From NCBI RefSeq assembly GCF_002979975.1, contig NZ_PCQD01000009.1, positions 60,409 through 124,408 on the forward strand: 64,000 nt of DNA. Reading direction: 5' to 3'. The position numbers and the translations under genes are program-made. This stretch comes from Pseudomonas sp. MYb185. GTDB taxonomy: Bacteria; Pseudomonadota; Gammaproteobacteria; Pseudomonadales; Pseudomonadaceae. Below the pieces are notes generated by a model. It saw only the letters and a list, made by a program, of their open reading frames with translations, was not told the origin of the DNA and did no database searches. Below are positions 44,669 through 52,049 of this stretch, one piece after another (the stretch's first letter is position 1; every line of letters starts with the position of its first letter).

Positions 44669-44830
44669 GGTCTTGCTCCGGATCATGGATTGATACTTGC
44701 GTATCGACGGGCAGATAGTAGACGAGCTCAGTTATAGCCAAAAATACTATTTTGGAACTTGAATATTCCTTTAGAGAATATACGGCACAGAAGGATGCAG
44801 TACGAGGGACGTAGCGCGCTTGGGGTGTTG
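44669..44830 (-). promoter_or_regulatory. Promoter region of the oscA-sbp-cysTWA operon
   Basis: AT-rich stretch with an inverted repeat ATATTC-N7-GAATAT at 44763-44781. A sulfur-starvation regulator such as CysB would be expected to act here; the identification of the site is inference. No -35/-10 pair is beyond doubt. Confidence 0.5.
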
Positions 44831-44833
44831 CCG

Positions 44834-44910
44834 GCGCGGACGCTGTCGGCGAGCAGGCGCTCGCCAACCCTTGAGCTGTAGCGCCCCGGTCCGCGTTCGG
44901 GCGCTACGCC
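44834..44910. repeat. Compound palindromic repeat, copy 1
   Basis: Hairpin GGCGAGC-AGGC-GCTCGCC followed by AACCC and by a 27-base segment (44884-44910) identical to 54844-54870. It lies between oscA and the TMEM165-type gene. Related hairpins with GAGC-GCCT-GCTC cores are at 46841-46911 and 54813-54924. Confidence 0.75.
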
Positions 44911-44941
44911 CGGTGATACTGCCGAGAGACAGCCAGCCGGT

Positions 44942-45508
44942 TTATCCCAACGCCAGCCATCCGGCATAAAGACCCAGTGCCAGGAAGATCAGCGCGGTTA
45001 TCACCCGGATCAGTCCCAGCGGCAGCTTGCCGGCCGCCGCGTTGCCGAGGAATACCACTGGCACGTTGGCTACCATCATGCCCAGGGTGGTACCCAGCAC
45101 CACCCACAGGTAGGCGTCGAACTGGGCCGCCAGCACCACCGTGGCAATCTGCGTCTTGTCGCCCATTTCCGCAATGAAGAACGCCACCAGCGCAGCCATG
45201 AAGGCACCGTAACGGCTGATTGGCGGGGTGTTGTCGTCATCCAGCTTGTCCGGCACCAGCGTCCAGGCGGCAACGGCCAGGAAGCTGATTGCCGACAGCG
45301 AATACAACCAGGTATCGCTCAATAGGTCGCTGATCAGTTGCCCGACGGCACCAGCCAATGCATGGTTGGCCACGGTGGCCAGCAGAATACCCCAGATGAT
45401 CGGCCATGGCCGACGGAAACGCGCCGCCAGCAGCAGCGCCAGCAATTGGGTCTTGTCGCCGATCTCTGCCAGCGTGACTACCCCGGTTGAAACGAAGAAA
45501 GCTTCCAC
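44942..45508 (-). CDS. TMEM165/GDT1-family transporter, probable Mn2+ exporter (MneA-like)
   Basis: Membrane protein of 188 aa with six predicted segments and the duplicated family signature: TLAEIGDKTQLLALLLAARF near the N-terminus and IAEMGDKTQIATVVLAAQF in the second half (E-x-G-D-K-T cation site). Family members move Mn2+ or Ca2+ in exchange for H+. GTG 45506-45508 gives the usual family N-terminus EAFFVSTGVVTLAEIGDKTQ; an ATG at 45538 would add ten residues but sits against the base of a hairpin. A Mn2+-sensing riboswitch upstream agrees with manganese export. Confidence 0.85.
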   Translation of the reverse strand: MEAFFVSTGVVTLAEIGDKTQLLALLLAARFRRPWPIIWGILLATVANHALAGAVGQLISDLLSDTWLYSLSAISFLAVAAWTLVPDKLDDDNTPPISRYGAFMAALVAFFIAEMGDKTQIATVVLAAQFDAYLWVVLGTTLGMMVANVPVVFLGNAAAGKLPLGLIRVITALIFLALGLYAGWLALG

Positions 45509-45543
45509 GGATTTTCCATAAGAGGGCGGGTCGACCATTCCAA

Positions 45544-45586
45544 TGACATATGAACACCCCCGCCCTCGGCTGGTGTGCATATGTCA
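45544..45586 (-). promoter_or_regulatory. Hairpin between riboswitch and coding start (expression platform)
   Basis: Arms TGACATATG / CATATGTCA (9 bases, perfect) continue into ACACC / GGTGT. No U run follows on the minus strand, so control is probably at translation or by Rho rather than by intrinsic termination. Confidence 0.6.
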
Positions 45587-45706
45587 AAGGTCTCGTCAGA
45601 CCCAGTCACCCAAGGTGACGGCGGGTCGCAAACGCCACGGCCTGTTGGCCGAATATGTTGACGTTTGCCGTGGAAGGCAGGCTTCCGGAGAGACTACTCC
45701 CCTAAG
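45582..45706 (-). ncRNA. yybP-ykoY manganese riboswitch
   Basis: On the minus strand the leader contains AGGGGAGTAGTC (45691-45703), then after a helix CGTCAACATA (near 45655-45664), and ends with CTGACGAGACCTTTG (45586-45600). These are the invariant blocks of the yybP-ykoY class as known from E. coli mntP and alx, where two loops dock around Mn2+. The position directly before a TMEM165-type exporter supports it. The precise ends are estimates. Confidence 0.85.
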
Positions 45707-45740
45707 ACGGCGGCAACTCTAGCAAGGGCCGCAGGCCAAA

Positions 45741-46760
45741 TCAACCCGGCACCACCGCCGAGTACACCTTGAACCGACTATTCTCGCGCAGCACCTGGCA
45801 TTGACCGATGTGCGCCTCGATCAGCGGCGGGTACTTGAGAAACCCATTGGCCACGATGCGCAGCTCGCCGCGTGGCAGCAGATTACGCGTAACCTCGTTG
45901 AAGAACTGCTCGGCGACGCTGGTGTCATGGCGGATGCCGGTATGGAACGGCGGGTTGCTCACCACGGCGGCATAGCGGCCGTGCACATCGCTCAGCCCAT
46001 CGGATGGGTAGACCTCGGCCTGCACCTGATTCCGGCCCAGGGTCTCGGCGGCGCAGTGCAGCGCCAGCGCATCGACATCCACCAGTTCGAAGCGGCTAGT
46101 GGGATTGCGCCGCGCCAATACCGTGGCCAGTACCCCGGCGCCGCAGCCAAAGTCCAGCACCTTACCGGTGGGCAACGGCGCCAGTTCTTCCAGCAGCAGT
46201 TGACTGCCCTCATCCAGCCTGCCGTGGCTGAATACCCCCGGCAGGCTTACCAGCTCGACCTGCTGGTCGGGAAATTCCAGGGTGATGCCCTGTTGCCAGT
46301 CTGCCAGGCGGAAGGGTGCCGCCTGACCGTGCACGACGGTGCGCCACAACTGGCAGTGACGCGCCGAGTCGAGTTTTTCAGGTGTACCGCCATAGGGTGC
46401 CAGCAATTTCTCCGCCCGGGTGATCCCGCCCTTCTTCTCGCCGACCAGATACAGCGGACAGCCGGTCTTGAGCAGCGGCGCTATCTGCGCCAGCGCATAT
46501 TCAGCCCGTTCGATAGCCTTGGGCATGACCAGAACCGCGCCATCCAGGCCATCGAGTGTTGGACACAGGTGGGAAAAGTCCAGGCGCTGCTCATCCAGTC
46601 TGTTGCGCAGCCCCAGGTACGCCGCATAGTCCCAGCTCCAGACATGCCAATCCGCCGGCAGCTCCCGGGCCAGTTCATCCGCTGGTGGGTTGACCAGCAG
46701 CAGACGCTGGCCGGCAAACAGCTCGGCGCTGCGTTGAAGAATCTGGCTGGTGTTGTCCAT
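45741..46760 (-). CDS. rsmC: 16S rRNA m2G1207 methyltransferase RsmC
   Basis: Methyltransferase of 339 aa, close to E. coli RsmC in length. The N-terminal half is the degenerate domain (SAELFAGQRLLLVNPPADEL); the C-terminal half is catalytic with VLDFGCGAGVLATVLARRNP (SAM site) and VSNPPFHTGIRHD (NPPF motif for base methylation). ATG 46758-46760 with CGGAG upstream; the reading to 46949 runs through repeats and is rejected. Methylates G1207 of 16S rRNA in 30S particles. Monocistronic by spacing. Confidence 0.93.
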   Translation of the reverse strand: MDNTSQILQRSAELFAGQRLLLVNPPADELARELPADWHVWSWDYAAYLGLRNRLDEQRLDFSHLCPTLDGLDGAVLVMPKAIERAEYALAQIAPLLKTGCPLYLVGEKKGGITRAEKLLAPYGGTPEKLDSARHCQLWRTVVHGQAAPFRLADWQQGITLEFPDQQVELVSLPGVFSHGRLDEGSQLLLEELAPLPTGKVLDFGCGAGVLATVLARRNPTSRFELVDVDALALHCAAETLGRNQVQAEVYPSDGLSDVHGRYAAVVSNPPFHTGIRHDTSVAEQFFNEVTRNLLPRGELRIVANGFLKYPPLIEAHIGQCQVLRENSRFKVYSAVVPG

Positions 46761-46840
46761 GGGGGTACTCCGAAGGTGAACCGGGCCGGGCATTGTACGC
46801 GCGGCGCGCAAGAGCTGAAAGCCGAGCACTGCACCTACCT

Positions 46841-46911
46841 GGGTTGTCGCGCCGGCGCGACGACAGCCATGGACCTGCAAACCATGGGTTGTCGAGCGCC
46901 TGCTCGACGAC
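46841..46911. repeat. Two palindromic repeat units before rsmC and hrpB
   Basis: GTCGCGCCGGCGCGAC (46846-46861, perfect 16-base palindrome) and GTCGAGC-GCCT-GCTCGAC (46891-46908). Both are introduced by GGGTT and the second is followed by GACGGG. Same family as 54813-54924 and 44834-44910. The rest of the gap 46761-46973 shows no gene. Confidence 0.75.
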
Positions 46912-46973
46912 GGGCTGGCTCCGCGGCCGCAGGCATGGCGCCCGAACACGGGCCGGGCTACACCCCGAAAGCG

Positions 46974-49523
46974 CTATACACCCGGCTTGCGCGGCTTGGC
47001 CCGGGTAGTCGGCTCCGCCTGCAGCGGGTCATCCGGCCAGTAATGCTTGGGGTAGCGGCCCTTCATATCCTTCTTCACCTCGGCGTAGCTACCGCCCCAG
47101 AAACCGGCCAGATCCTGGGTTACCTGCACCGGCCTGCGGGCCGGCGACAACAGGTGCAGCTTGAGCGCCAGTCGCCCACCGGCGATACGCGGGGTGTCAA
47201 CACTGCCGAACATTTCCTGCAGGCGCACCGCCAATACCGGCGGGTTTTCGCTGTAGTCGATGCGGATGCGCGAGCCGGTCGGCACTGTCCAGTGCGTGGG
47301 TGCCAGCTCGTCCAGTTGTCTGGGTAGCGGCCAGGGCAGCAGGTTGGCGAGGATCGCGGTCAGATCCAGCGCCGCAAAGTGCGCCAACCGGCTGACCTTG
47401 TCCAGCCAGGATGCCAACCAGTCCTCCAGGGTATCGAGCAGCGCCTGGTCGGATATATCGGGCCAGATCGATTCCTGTTGCTGGTCAACATCCAACTGAC
47501 GGAGCAGCAGAATACGCGCCTGCCATTGGCGCAACGGGGGATTCCAGGGCAGCAGGTTGATGCCCTGCTTGCGCACCACGGCGCAGAGTGCGCGGTTGCG
47601 CTGGGCCGGGTCGATACTTTTCAGCGGTTCGCGGCTGAAGACCAGCGCACCAATGCGACGCTGCTGTTCGGCGACCAGGGTCTCGCTGCGTGCATCCCAC
47701 TCCAGGGTTTGCTCCTGCTGCAGAAGCTCGGGCAAGTACTGCGGCAGCCATTGCGGATCGAGTGCAGCAGCGAGGAATATGCGTGCGTTGCGCTGGCTGG
47801 CATGCCCGCCGAGGCTGGCGATGGCCAGCCATTCCTGCTGCTGCAGACTGTCGACCTGAGCAAAGGCAGCGGAGCGACCATTGGCCAGGCGATAGTCGCT
47901 GCCCTGCTCGCCCCGGCGTCGGGCAATGCGATCCGGGTAGGCCAGCGCCAGCAACAGGCCAGCCCAGTGCTCGCTGTCTGGCTCCGCCAGCGGCTGCTTC
48001 ACATCAGATCGGCCAATCAATCGCTGCCATTGCTCAGCCAGTTGGCGGGCGCGCTGCAATGCGCCTCGATCCAGTGCAGGCTCATTGCGAGGTGAGTCGA
48101 ACACTGCCAGACGCCGACCGATATCGGCGTCCTCCACGCCGCGCAGCAGATCCCTTTCGCCCAGTATCGCCGCCAGCCGGCAGGCCAGCTTGCCCAACCC
48201 CAACTGCTGGCCACGCACCAGCATATGCGCCAGCCGCGGATGCATGGGCAACGCGGCCAGCGCCGCGCCGTGCTCGGTCAACTGCCAGCCGCGCTCATTT
48301 GTCTGCAGCGCGGCCAATTGCACCAGCAGATCCCGCCCCTGCTGCAAGGCAGCGGCCGGAGGCGGGTCCATCCACTGCAGTTCCGCCGGATCCTCGATCC
48401 CCCACTGCGCCAGTTGCAACGCCAGTGGCGCCAGGTCTGCCTGCAGGATCTCGGCCTGCCCCTGGGCAGCCAGTTGCGCGTGCTGGTCCGCCGACCACAG
48501 CCGGTAGCACACGCCAGGCTCCATGCGCCCGGCACGACCGGCGCGCTGCTCGGCAGCGGCGCGGGAAATACGCCGGGTATGCAACCGGGTCATGCCGGAT
48601 ACCGGATCGAAGGCCGGCTCCCGGCACAGCCCCGAATCGATGACCACGCGCACGCCTTCGATGGTCAGGCTGGTCTCGGCAATCGGCGTGGCCAATACGA
48701 TCTTGCGCCGCCCCGGCAGCGGCGGACTGATCGCCTGACGCTGGGCGGTAAAATCCAGGTCGCCGTACAAGGGAGTGATATCCACCTCGGACCGGTCACC
48801 CAACGCCGCTTGTAGACGTGCCTGCAAACGGCGGATTTCCGCGGCGCCCGGCAGAAACACCAGCAGGCTGCCGCTGTCGCTGGCCAATGACTGCAGAATC
48901 AGCCGTTCCAGTTGCGGCTCCAGGGGCTGACCGGGGATGGCGGCAGCGCCATGCTCGACGCGCACCGGATACTGCCGCCCTTCGCTGCTGACCAGCGGCG
49001 CATCATCCAGCAACCGGCTGACTCCGGCGGCGTCCAGGGTCGCCGACATCACCAGCAGCTTCAGCGGCATGTCGTCACGCAGGTACTGCTGGGTCTGCAG
49101 GCACAGCGCCAGGCCCAGATCGGCATCCAGGCTGCGTTCATGGAATTCGTCGAAGATTACCAGGCCAACGCCCGGCAACTCGGGGTCGGCCTGCAGCAGC
49201 CGTTGCAAAATACCCTCGGTCACCACCTCGATACGGGTGGCGGCGCTGACCCGGGTCTCCAGGCGGATGCGATACCCCACGGTCTGCCCTACCGGTTCGC
49301 CGAGCATCTGCGCCAGGCGCTCGGCTGCGGCGCGGGCGGCCAGCCGGCGCGGCTCCAGCAGGATGATCTTGTGTCCCGCCAGCCAGTCGCTACGCAGCAA
49401 TGCCAGCGGTACCAGGGTGGTCTTGCCGGCCCCTGGCGGCGCCTGCAATACCACGCTGGGATGGGTCGCCAGCTGTTGGTCCAGTTCGCCCAGCACGGCG
49501 GATACGGGAAGGAGGTCGCTCAT
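46974..49523 (-). CDS. hrpB: ATP-dependent RNA helicase HrpB
   Basis: DExH helicase of 849 aa. APPGAGKTTLVPLALL (motif I), LEPRRLAARAAAERLAQMLG (Ia), FDEFHERSLDADLGLALC (motif II, DEFH), VMSATLDA (III), ATPIAETSLTIEGVRVVIDS and EQRAGRAGRMEPGVCYRLW (V and VI), then the HrpB-specific C-terminal region (PKHYWPDDP near the end). ATG 49521-49523 with a GAGAG site; the frame to 49628 is longer than the family. Function in RNA metabolism is not well defined in the family. Confidence 0.94.
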   Translation of the reverse strand: MSDLLPVSAVLGELDQQLATHPSVVLQAPPGAGKTTLVPLALLRSDWLAGHKIILLEPRRLAARAAAERLAQMLGEPVGQTVGYRIRLETRVSAATRIEVVTEGILQRLLQADPELPGVGLVIFDEFHERSLDADLGLALCLQTQQYLRDDMPLKLLVMSATLDAAGVSRLLDDAPLVSSEGRQYPVRVEHGAAAIPGQPLEPQLERLILQSLASDSGSLLVFLPGAAEIRRLQARLQAALGDRSEVDITPLYGDLDFTAQRQAISPPLPGRRKIVLATPIAETSLTIEGVRVVIDSGLCREPAFDPVSGMTRLHTRRISRAAAEQRAGRAGRMEPGVCYRLWSADQHAQLAAQGQAEILQADLAPLALQLAQWGIEDPAELQWMDPPPAAALQQGRDLLVQLAALQTNERGWQLTEHGAALAALPMHPRLAHMLVRGQQLGLGKLACRLAAILGERDLLRGVEDADIGRRLAVFDSPRNEPALDRGALQRARQLAEQWQRLIGRSDVKQPLAEPDSEHWAGLLLALAYPDRIARRRGEQGSDYRLANGRSAAFAQVDSLQQQEWLAIASLGGHASQRNARIFLAAALDPQWLPQYLPELLQQEQTLEWDARSETLVAEQQRRIGALVFSREPLKSIDPAQRNRALCAVVRKQGINLLPWNPPLRQWQARILLLRQLDVDQQQESIWPDISDQALLDTLEDWLASWLDKVSRLAHFAALDLTAILANLLPWPLPRQLDELAPTHWTVPTGSRIRIDYSENPPVLAVRLQEMFGSVDTPRIAGGRLALKLHLLSPARRPVQVTQDLAGFWGGSYAEVKKDMKGRYPKHYWPDDPLQAEPTTRAKPRKPGV

Positions 49524-49638
49524 CGGCTCTCGCAATCGGGGTAAAGGCGGCATTATACCCGCCGCCAGCTTCAAGCCGAGACGCCAGCGGCGTATAGTGA
49601 CAATCTGAGTCATCACCCCACCATGCACGAGGAATCAA

Positions 49639-50049
49639 ATGCGCCTGAAGGCTCTGGCCAGCGTTCTGCTGAGCACCACTCTGATCACCCAGCTATCCGC
49701 CTGCGGCACCATCTTCTACCCCGAACGCCGGGGCCAGATCAGTGGTGAGATCGATCCCGGCGTGGCCATTCTCAATGGCATAGGGCTGCTGTTCTATATC
49801 ATCCCCGGCCTGATCGCCTTCGCCGTGGACTTTGCCACTGGCGCTATCTATTTCCCGGACGAGCGCTACACCCTGGCACCTGAACGCCTGAACCAGGCGC
49901 TCGATGCCGATGGTCAGGTCGACCCGCTCAAGCTCAAGGCCATCCTGGATCAGGACCTGGGGCTGCAGCTGCCGCTGGAGCAGGCCTATCAACTGTCGCA
50001 CCCACCGACTGAACAACTGGCGCTGCTCGGCCTGCCGGCGCGCGGTTGA
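49639..50049 (+). CDS. Small lipoprotein, conserved hypothetical
   Basis: 136 aa. A signal peptide with lipobox LSAC (C22) predicts an acylated periplasmic or outer-membrane protein. GEIDPGVAILNGIGLLFYII and PGLIAFAVDFATGAIYFPDE form a hydrophobic middle that may be membrane embedded, followed by a polar helical tail. ATG 49639 with GAGGA upstream. Its TGA overlaps the ATG of fieF (TGATG), so they are coupled. I do not recognise a function. Confidence 0.75.
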   Translation: MRLKALASVLLSTTLITQLSACGTIFYPERRGQISGEIDPGVAILNGIGLLFYIIPGLIAFAVDFATGAIYFPDERYTLAPERLNQALDADGQVDPLKLKAILDQDLGLQLPLEQAYQLSHPPTEQLALLGLPARG

Positions 50050-50933
50050 TGAACGAAGCGGCACAGCAACTGAATCAGCGCAACGCCCGGCTGCTGCGCC
50101 TGGCCACCTATGCCTCGGTGACAGTCGCGGTCATTCTGATCACCCTCAAGGCCGTGGTCTGGTTCATGTCCGGCTCGGTGAGCCTGCTGGCTTCGCTGAT
50201 CGACTCGCTGATGGATGGCGGCGCCTCGCTGATCAACCTGTTTGCGGTCAGCTACGCGCTGACTCCGGCGGACCGGGGCCACCGCTTCGGCCATGGCAAG
50301 GCCGAGGCCCTGGCCGGGCTGGCCCAGTCCGCCTTCATTGCCGGTTCTGCGGTACTGGTGTTGCTGCAGGGGATCGATCATCTGTTGCATCCCAGGCCTG
50401 TGGAAGCGGCCTGGTACGGGGTTGCGGTAATGCTGCTGTCGATTGTGGCCACCTTGCTGTTGCTGCGCTTCCAGCGTTATGTCATCCAGCGTACCGGCTC
50501 TACCGCCATCCGTGCCGATGCCCTGCATTACCGCTCCGACCTGCTGATGAATGCCAGCATCATCGTCGCGCTGATACTCGCCTGGTATGGCCTGCCCGGT
50601 GCCGACGCCCTGTTCGGTATCGGCGTTGCACTGTTCATCGGTTTCGGTGCACTGCAGATCGGGCGTGATGCGATCCAGATCCTGATGGATCATGAGTTGC
50701 CTGATGAGGTGCGCAAGGAGGCTCTGGAACTGGCCCGCGCCGTGCCGGGGGTGATCGATGTACATGATCTGCGCACCCGCCAATCGGGCCAGCAGTGGTT
50801 CATGCAGTTGCACCTGGAGCTGCCCGGCGAGCTGCCGCTGACCGAGGCCCATGAGCTGGGCGAGCAGGTGCGCCATGCGATCCAGCGACGCTTTACCCAG
50901 GCCGAGGTACTGGTGCACAAGGACCCGGTTTGA
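50049..50933 (+). CDS. fieF: Cation-efflux pump FieF (CDF family)
   Basis: Divalent metal/H+ antiporter of 294 aa, as E. coli FieF/YiiP. Six membrane segments; metal-site pattern LASLIDSLMDGGASLINLFA in segment 2 and IRADALHYRSDLLMNASIIV in segment 5, with the HRFGHGKAEALAGLAQ cytoplasmic loop between. The C-terminal cytoplasmic domain (MDHELPDEVRKEAL, HDLRTRQSG, HLELPGELPL) senses metal. It begins at ATG 50049 on the stop of the lipoprotein gene. Exports Zn2+, Fe2+ or similar. Confidence 0.93.
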   Translation: MNEAAQQLNQRNARLLRLATYASVTVAVILITLKAVVWFMSGSVSLLASLIDSLMDGGASLINLFAVSYALTPADRGHRFGHGKAEALAGLAQSAFIAGSAVLVLLQGIDHLLHPRPVEAAWYGVAVMLLSIVATLLLLRFQRYVIQRTGSTAIRADALHYRSDLLMNASIIVALILAWYGLPGADALFGIGVALFIGFGALQIGRDAIQILMDHELPDEVRKEALELARAVPGVIDVHDLRTRQSGQQWFMQLHLELPGELPLTEAHELGEQVRHAIQRRFTQAEVLVHKDPV

Positions 50934-50951
50934 CCAGACGCCATGCACAAA

Positions 50952-50982
50952 CGCAAACGGCCGACAAAGTCGGCCGTTTGCG
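50952..50982. terminator. Strong hairpin after fieF
   Basis: Perfect 14-base stem CGCAAACGGCCGAC / GTCGGCCGTTTGCG with an AAA loop, 18 bases after the fieF stop. No T run follows on the plus strand; it is presumably terminating or transcript-stabilising. Confidence 0.7.
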
Positions 50983-51200
50983 CTGGGTCCGCTGGATATC
51001 CTCGTGGAATACTGCCTGTCCCGTGGCCTTGTGGGCGGGGTAGCCGGGTGACGATCGGGTCCGGTAGGACCTGTCGTCTCAGCGCTGCTGGTTCGCGGCA
51101 GCTGATTGGACTCGCCGGCTATGGCTTGAAAACATGTGGTTATAGTACCGAGGCAGTCGCGCCATTTCTTGCTTTTTATTGCACACAGAGGAGCATACTG

Positions 51201-51240
51201 CGCAATAATATCTCCCAAATCACGATATTACCGCAATAAT
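51201..51240 (+). promoter_or_regulatory. Candidate autoregulatory operator of the Lrp-type regulator
   Basis: Inverted repeat TAATATC / GATATTA with 11 bases between, bracketed by two CGCAATAAT direct repeats 31 bases apart (about three helical turns), directly before the coding start. This layout suits the octameric wrapping of Lrp proteins. Confidence 0.5.
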
Positions 51241-51253
51241 CAAAGGTGGCTTC

Positions 51254-51742
51254 ATGCATGACAACAATCTGGACCGTTATGACCTGAAAATCCTCGCGGC
51301 ATTGCAACAGGATGCGCGCATCAGTAACCAGGAACTGGCCGAGCGGATCGGCCTGTCACCTTCGCCCTGCTCGCGACGGGTCAAGCAGCTGGAAGACGCC
51401 GGCTATATCACCCGCCAGGTGGCACTGCTCGATCCACAGAAGCTGGGACTGACCCTGACCGCCTTCGTGATGATCGGCATGGACCGGCATACGCCGGATC
51501 GCTTCGCCAGCTTCGAGGACACCATCCGCAAGTGTCCGGAGGTACTCAATTGCAGCCTGGTCACCGGCATGGATGCCGATTACCAGTTGCGCGTGGTCGT
51601 GCCCGACATGGACCATTACCAGCAGTTCCTGCTGGGTACGCTGACCCGCATCGAGGGTGTATCCAGCGTACGCTCCAGCTTCGTGCTGAACCAGGTGGTA
51701 TCCAGTACGGAATTGCCGCTCAACCATCTGATCAATAAATAA
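51254..51742 (+). CDS. Lrp/AsnC-family transcriptional regulator
   Basis: Regulator of 162 aa. N-terminal HTH (LDRYDLKILAALQQDARISN, then LAERIGLSPSPCSRRVKQLE) and C-terminal RAM/AsnC effector domain (TAFVMIGMDRHTPDRFASFE, CSLVTGMDADYQLRVVVPDM). ATG 51254 with AAGGTGG. Ligand probably an amino acid, as in the family. Upstream repeats suggest autoregulation. It is followed after 32 bases by a small membrane protein gene. Confidence 0.9.
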   Translation: MHDNNLDRYDLKILAALQQDARISNQELAERIGLSPSPCSRRVKQLEDAGYITRQVALLDPQKLGLTLTAFVMIGMDRHTPDRFASFEDTIRKCPEVLNCSLVTGMDADYQLRVVVPDMDHYQQFLLGTLTRIEGVSSVRSSFVLNQVVSSTELPLNHLINK

Positions 51743-51774
51743 CCACCCTCTTCCCTTCACTACAGGAGACCGTC

Positions 51775-51972
51775 GTGTCCTACGAAGAATTCGAAGCCCT
51801 TGCCCTGCCCCTGACCCTCTTCGCCCTGGTGGCGTTCATGGCCTTTATCGTCTGGGATCTGGCCAAACAGTCGAAGGCCGGCCGTTATGGCACCATGGTG
51901 CTGTTCTTCGCGCTGGGGCTGGGGGTAGCCGCCTTCGTGATCAAGGAAATCGTGATCACAGTCATCGGCTGA
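51775..51972 (+). CDS. DUF2788 small membrane protein, GTG start
   Basis: 65 aa with two membrane segments (ALPLTLFALVAFMAFIVWDL and TMVLFFALGLGVAAFVIKEI) joined by the basic loop AKQSKAGRYG. Matches the DUF2788 pattern I know from Pseudomonas. Start GTG 51775 with CAGGAGA upstream. Function unknown. Confidence 0.82.
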   Translation: MSYEEFEALALPLTLFALVAFMAFIVWDLAKQSKAGRYGTMVLFFALGLGVAAFVIKEIVITVIG

Positions 51973-52049
51973 TTCCATCGGCCTCGGCCACTCCCTTGAA
52001 TCCTGACTCACTGCGCTCATACTGTTGGCAAGGAGAAGGAGCCGCGATC

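Larger units (their letters stand above)
50934..51253. other. Intergenic region after fieF, no gene seen
   Basis: 320 bases. It contains the fieF terminator hairpin (50952-50982), a short GGTCC-GGTA-GGACC stem (51058-51071) and, next to the Lrp-type gene, an inverted repeat TAATATC-N11-GATATTA (51206-51230) flanked by a direct repeat CGCAATAAT (51201-51209 and 51232-51240). Confidence 0.6.

Noticed and set aside
46761..46949. 63-residue N-terminal extension of RsmC
   Set aside because: It translates the palindromic repeats at 46841-46911; ATG 46760 has a ribosome site and gives the normal family length.
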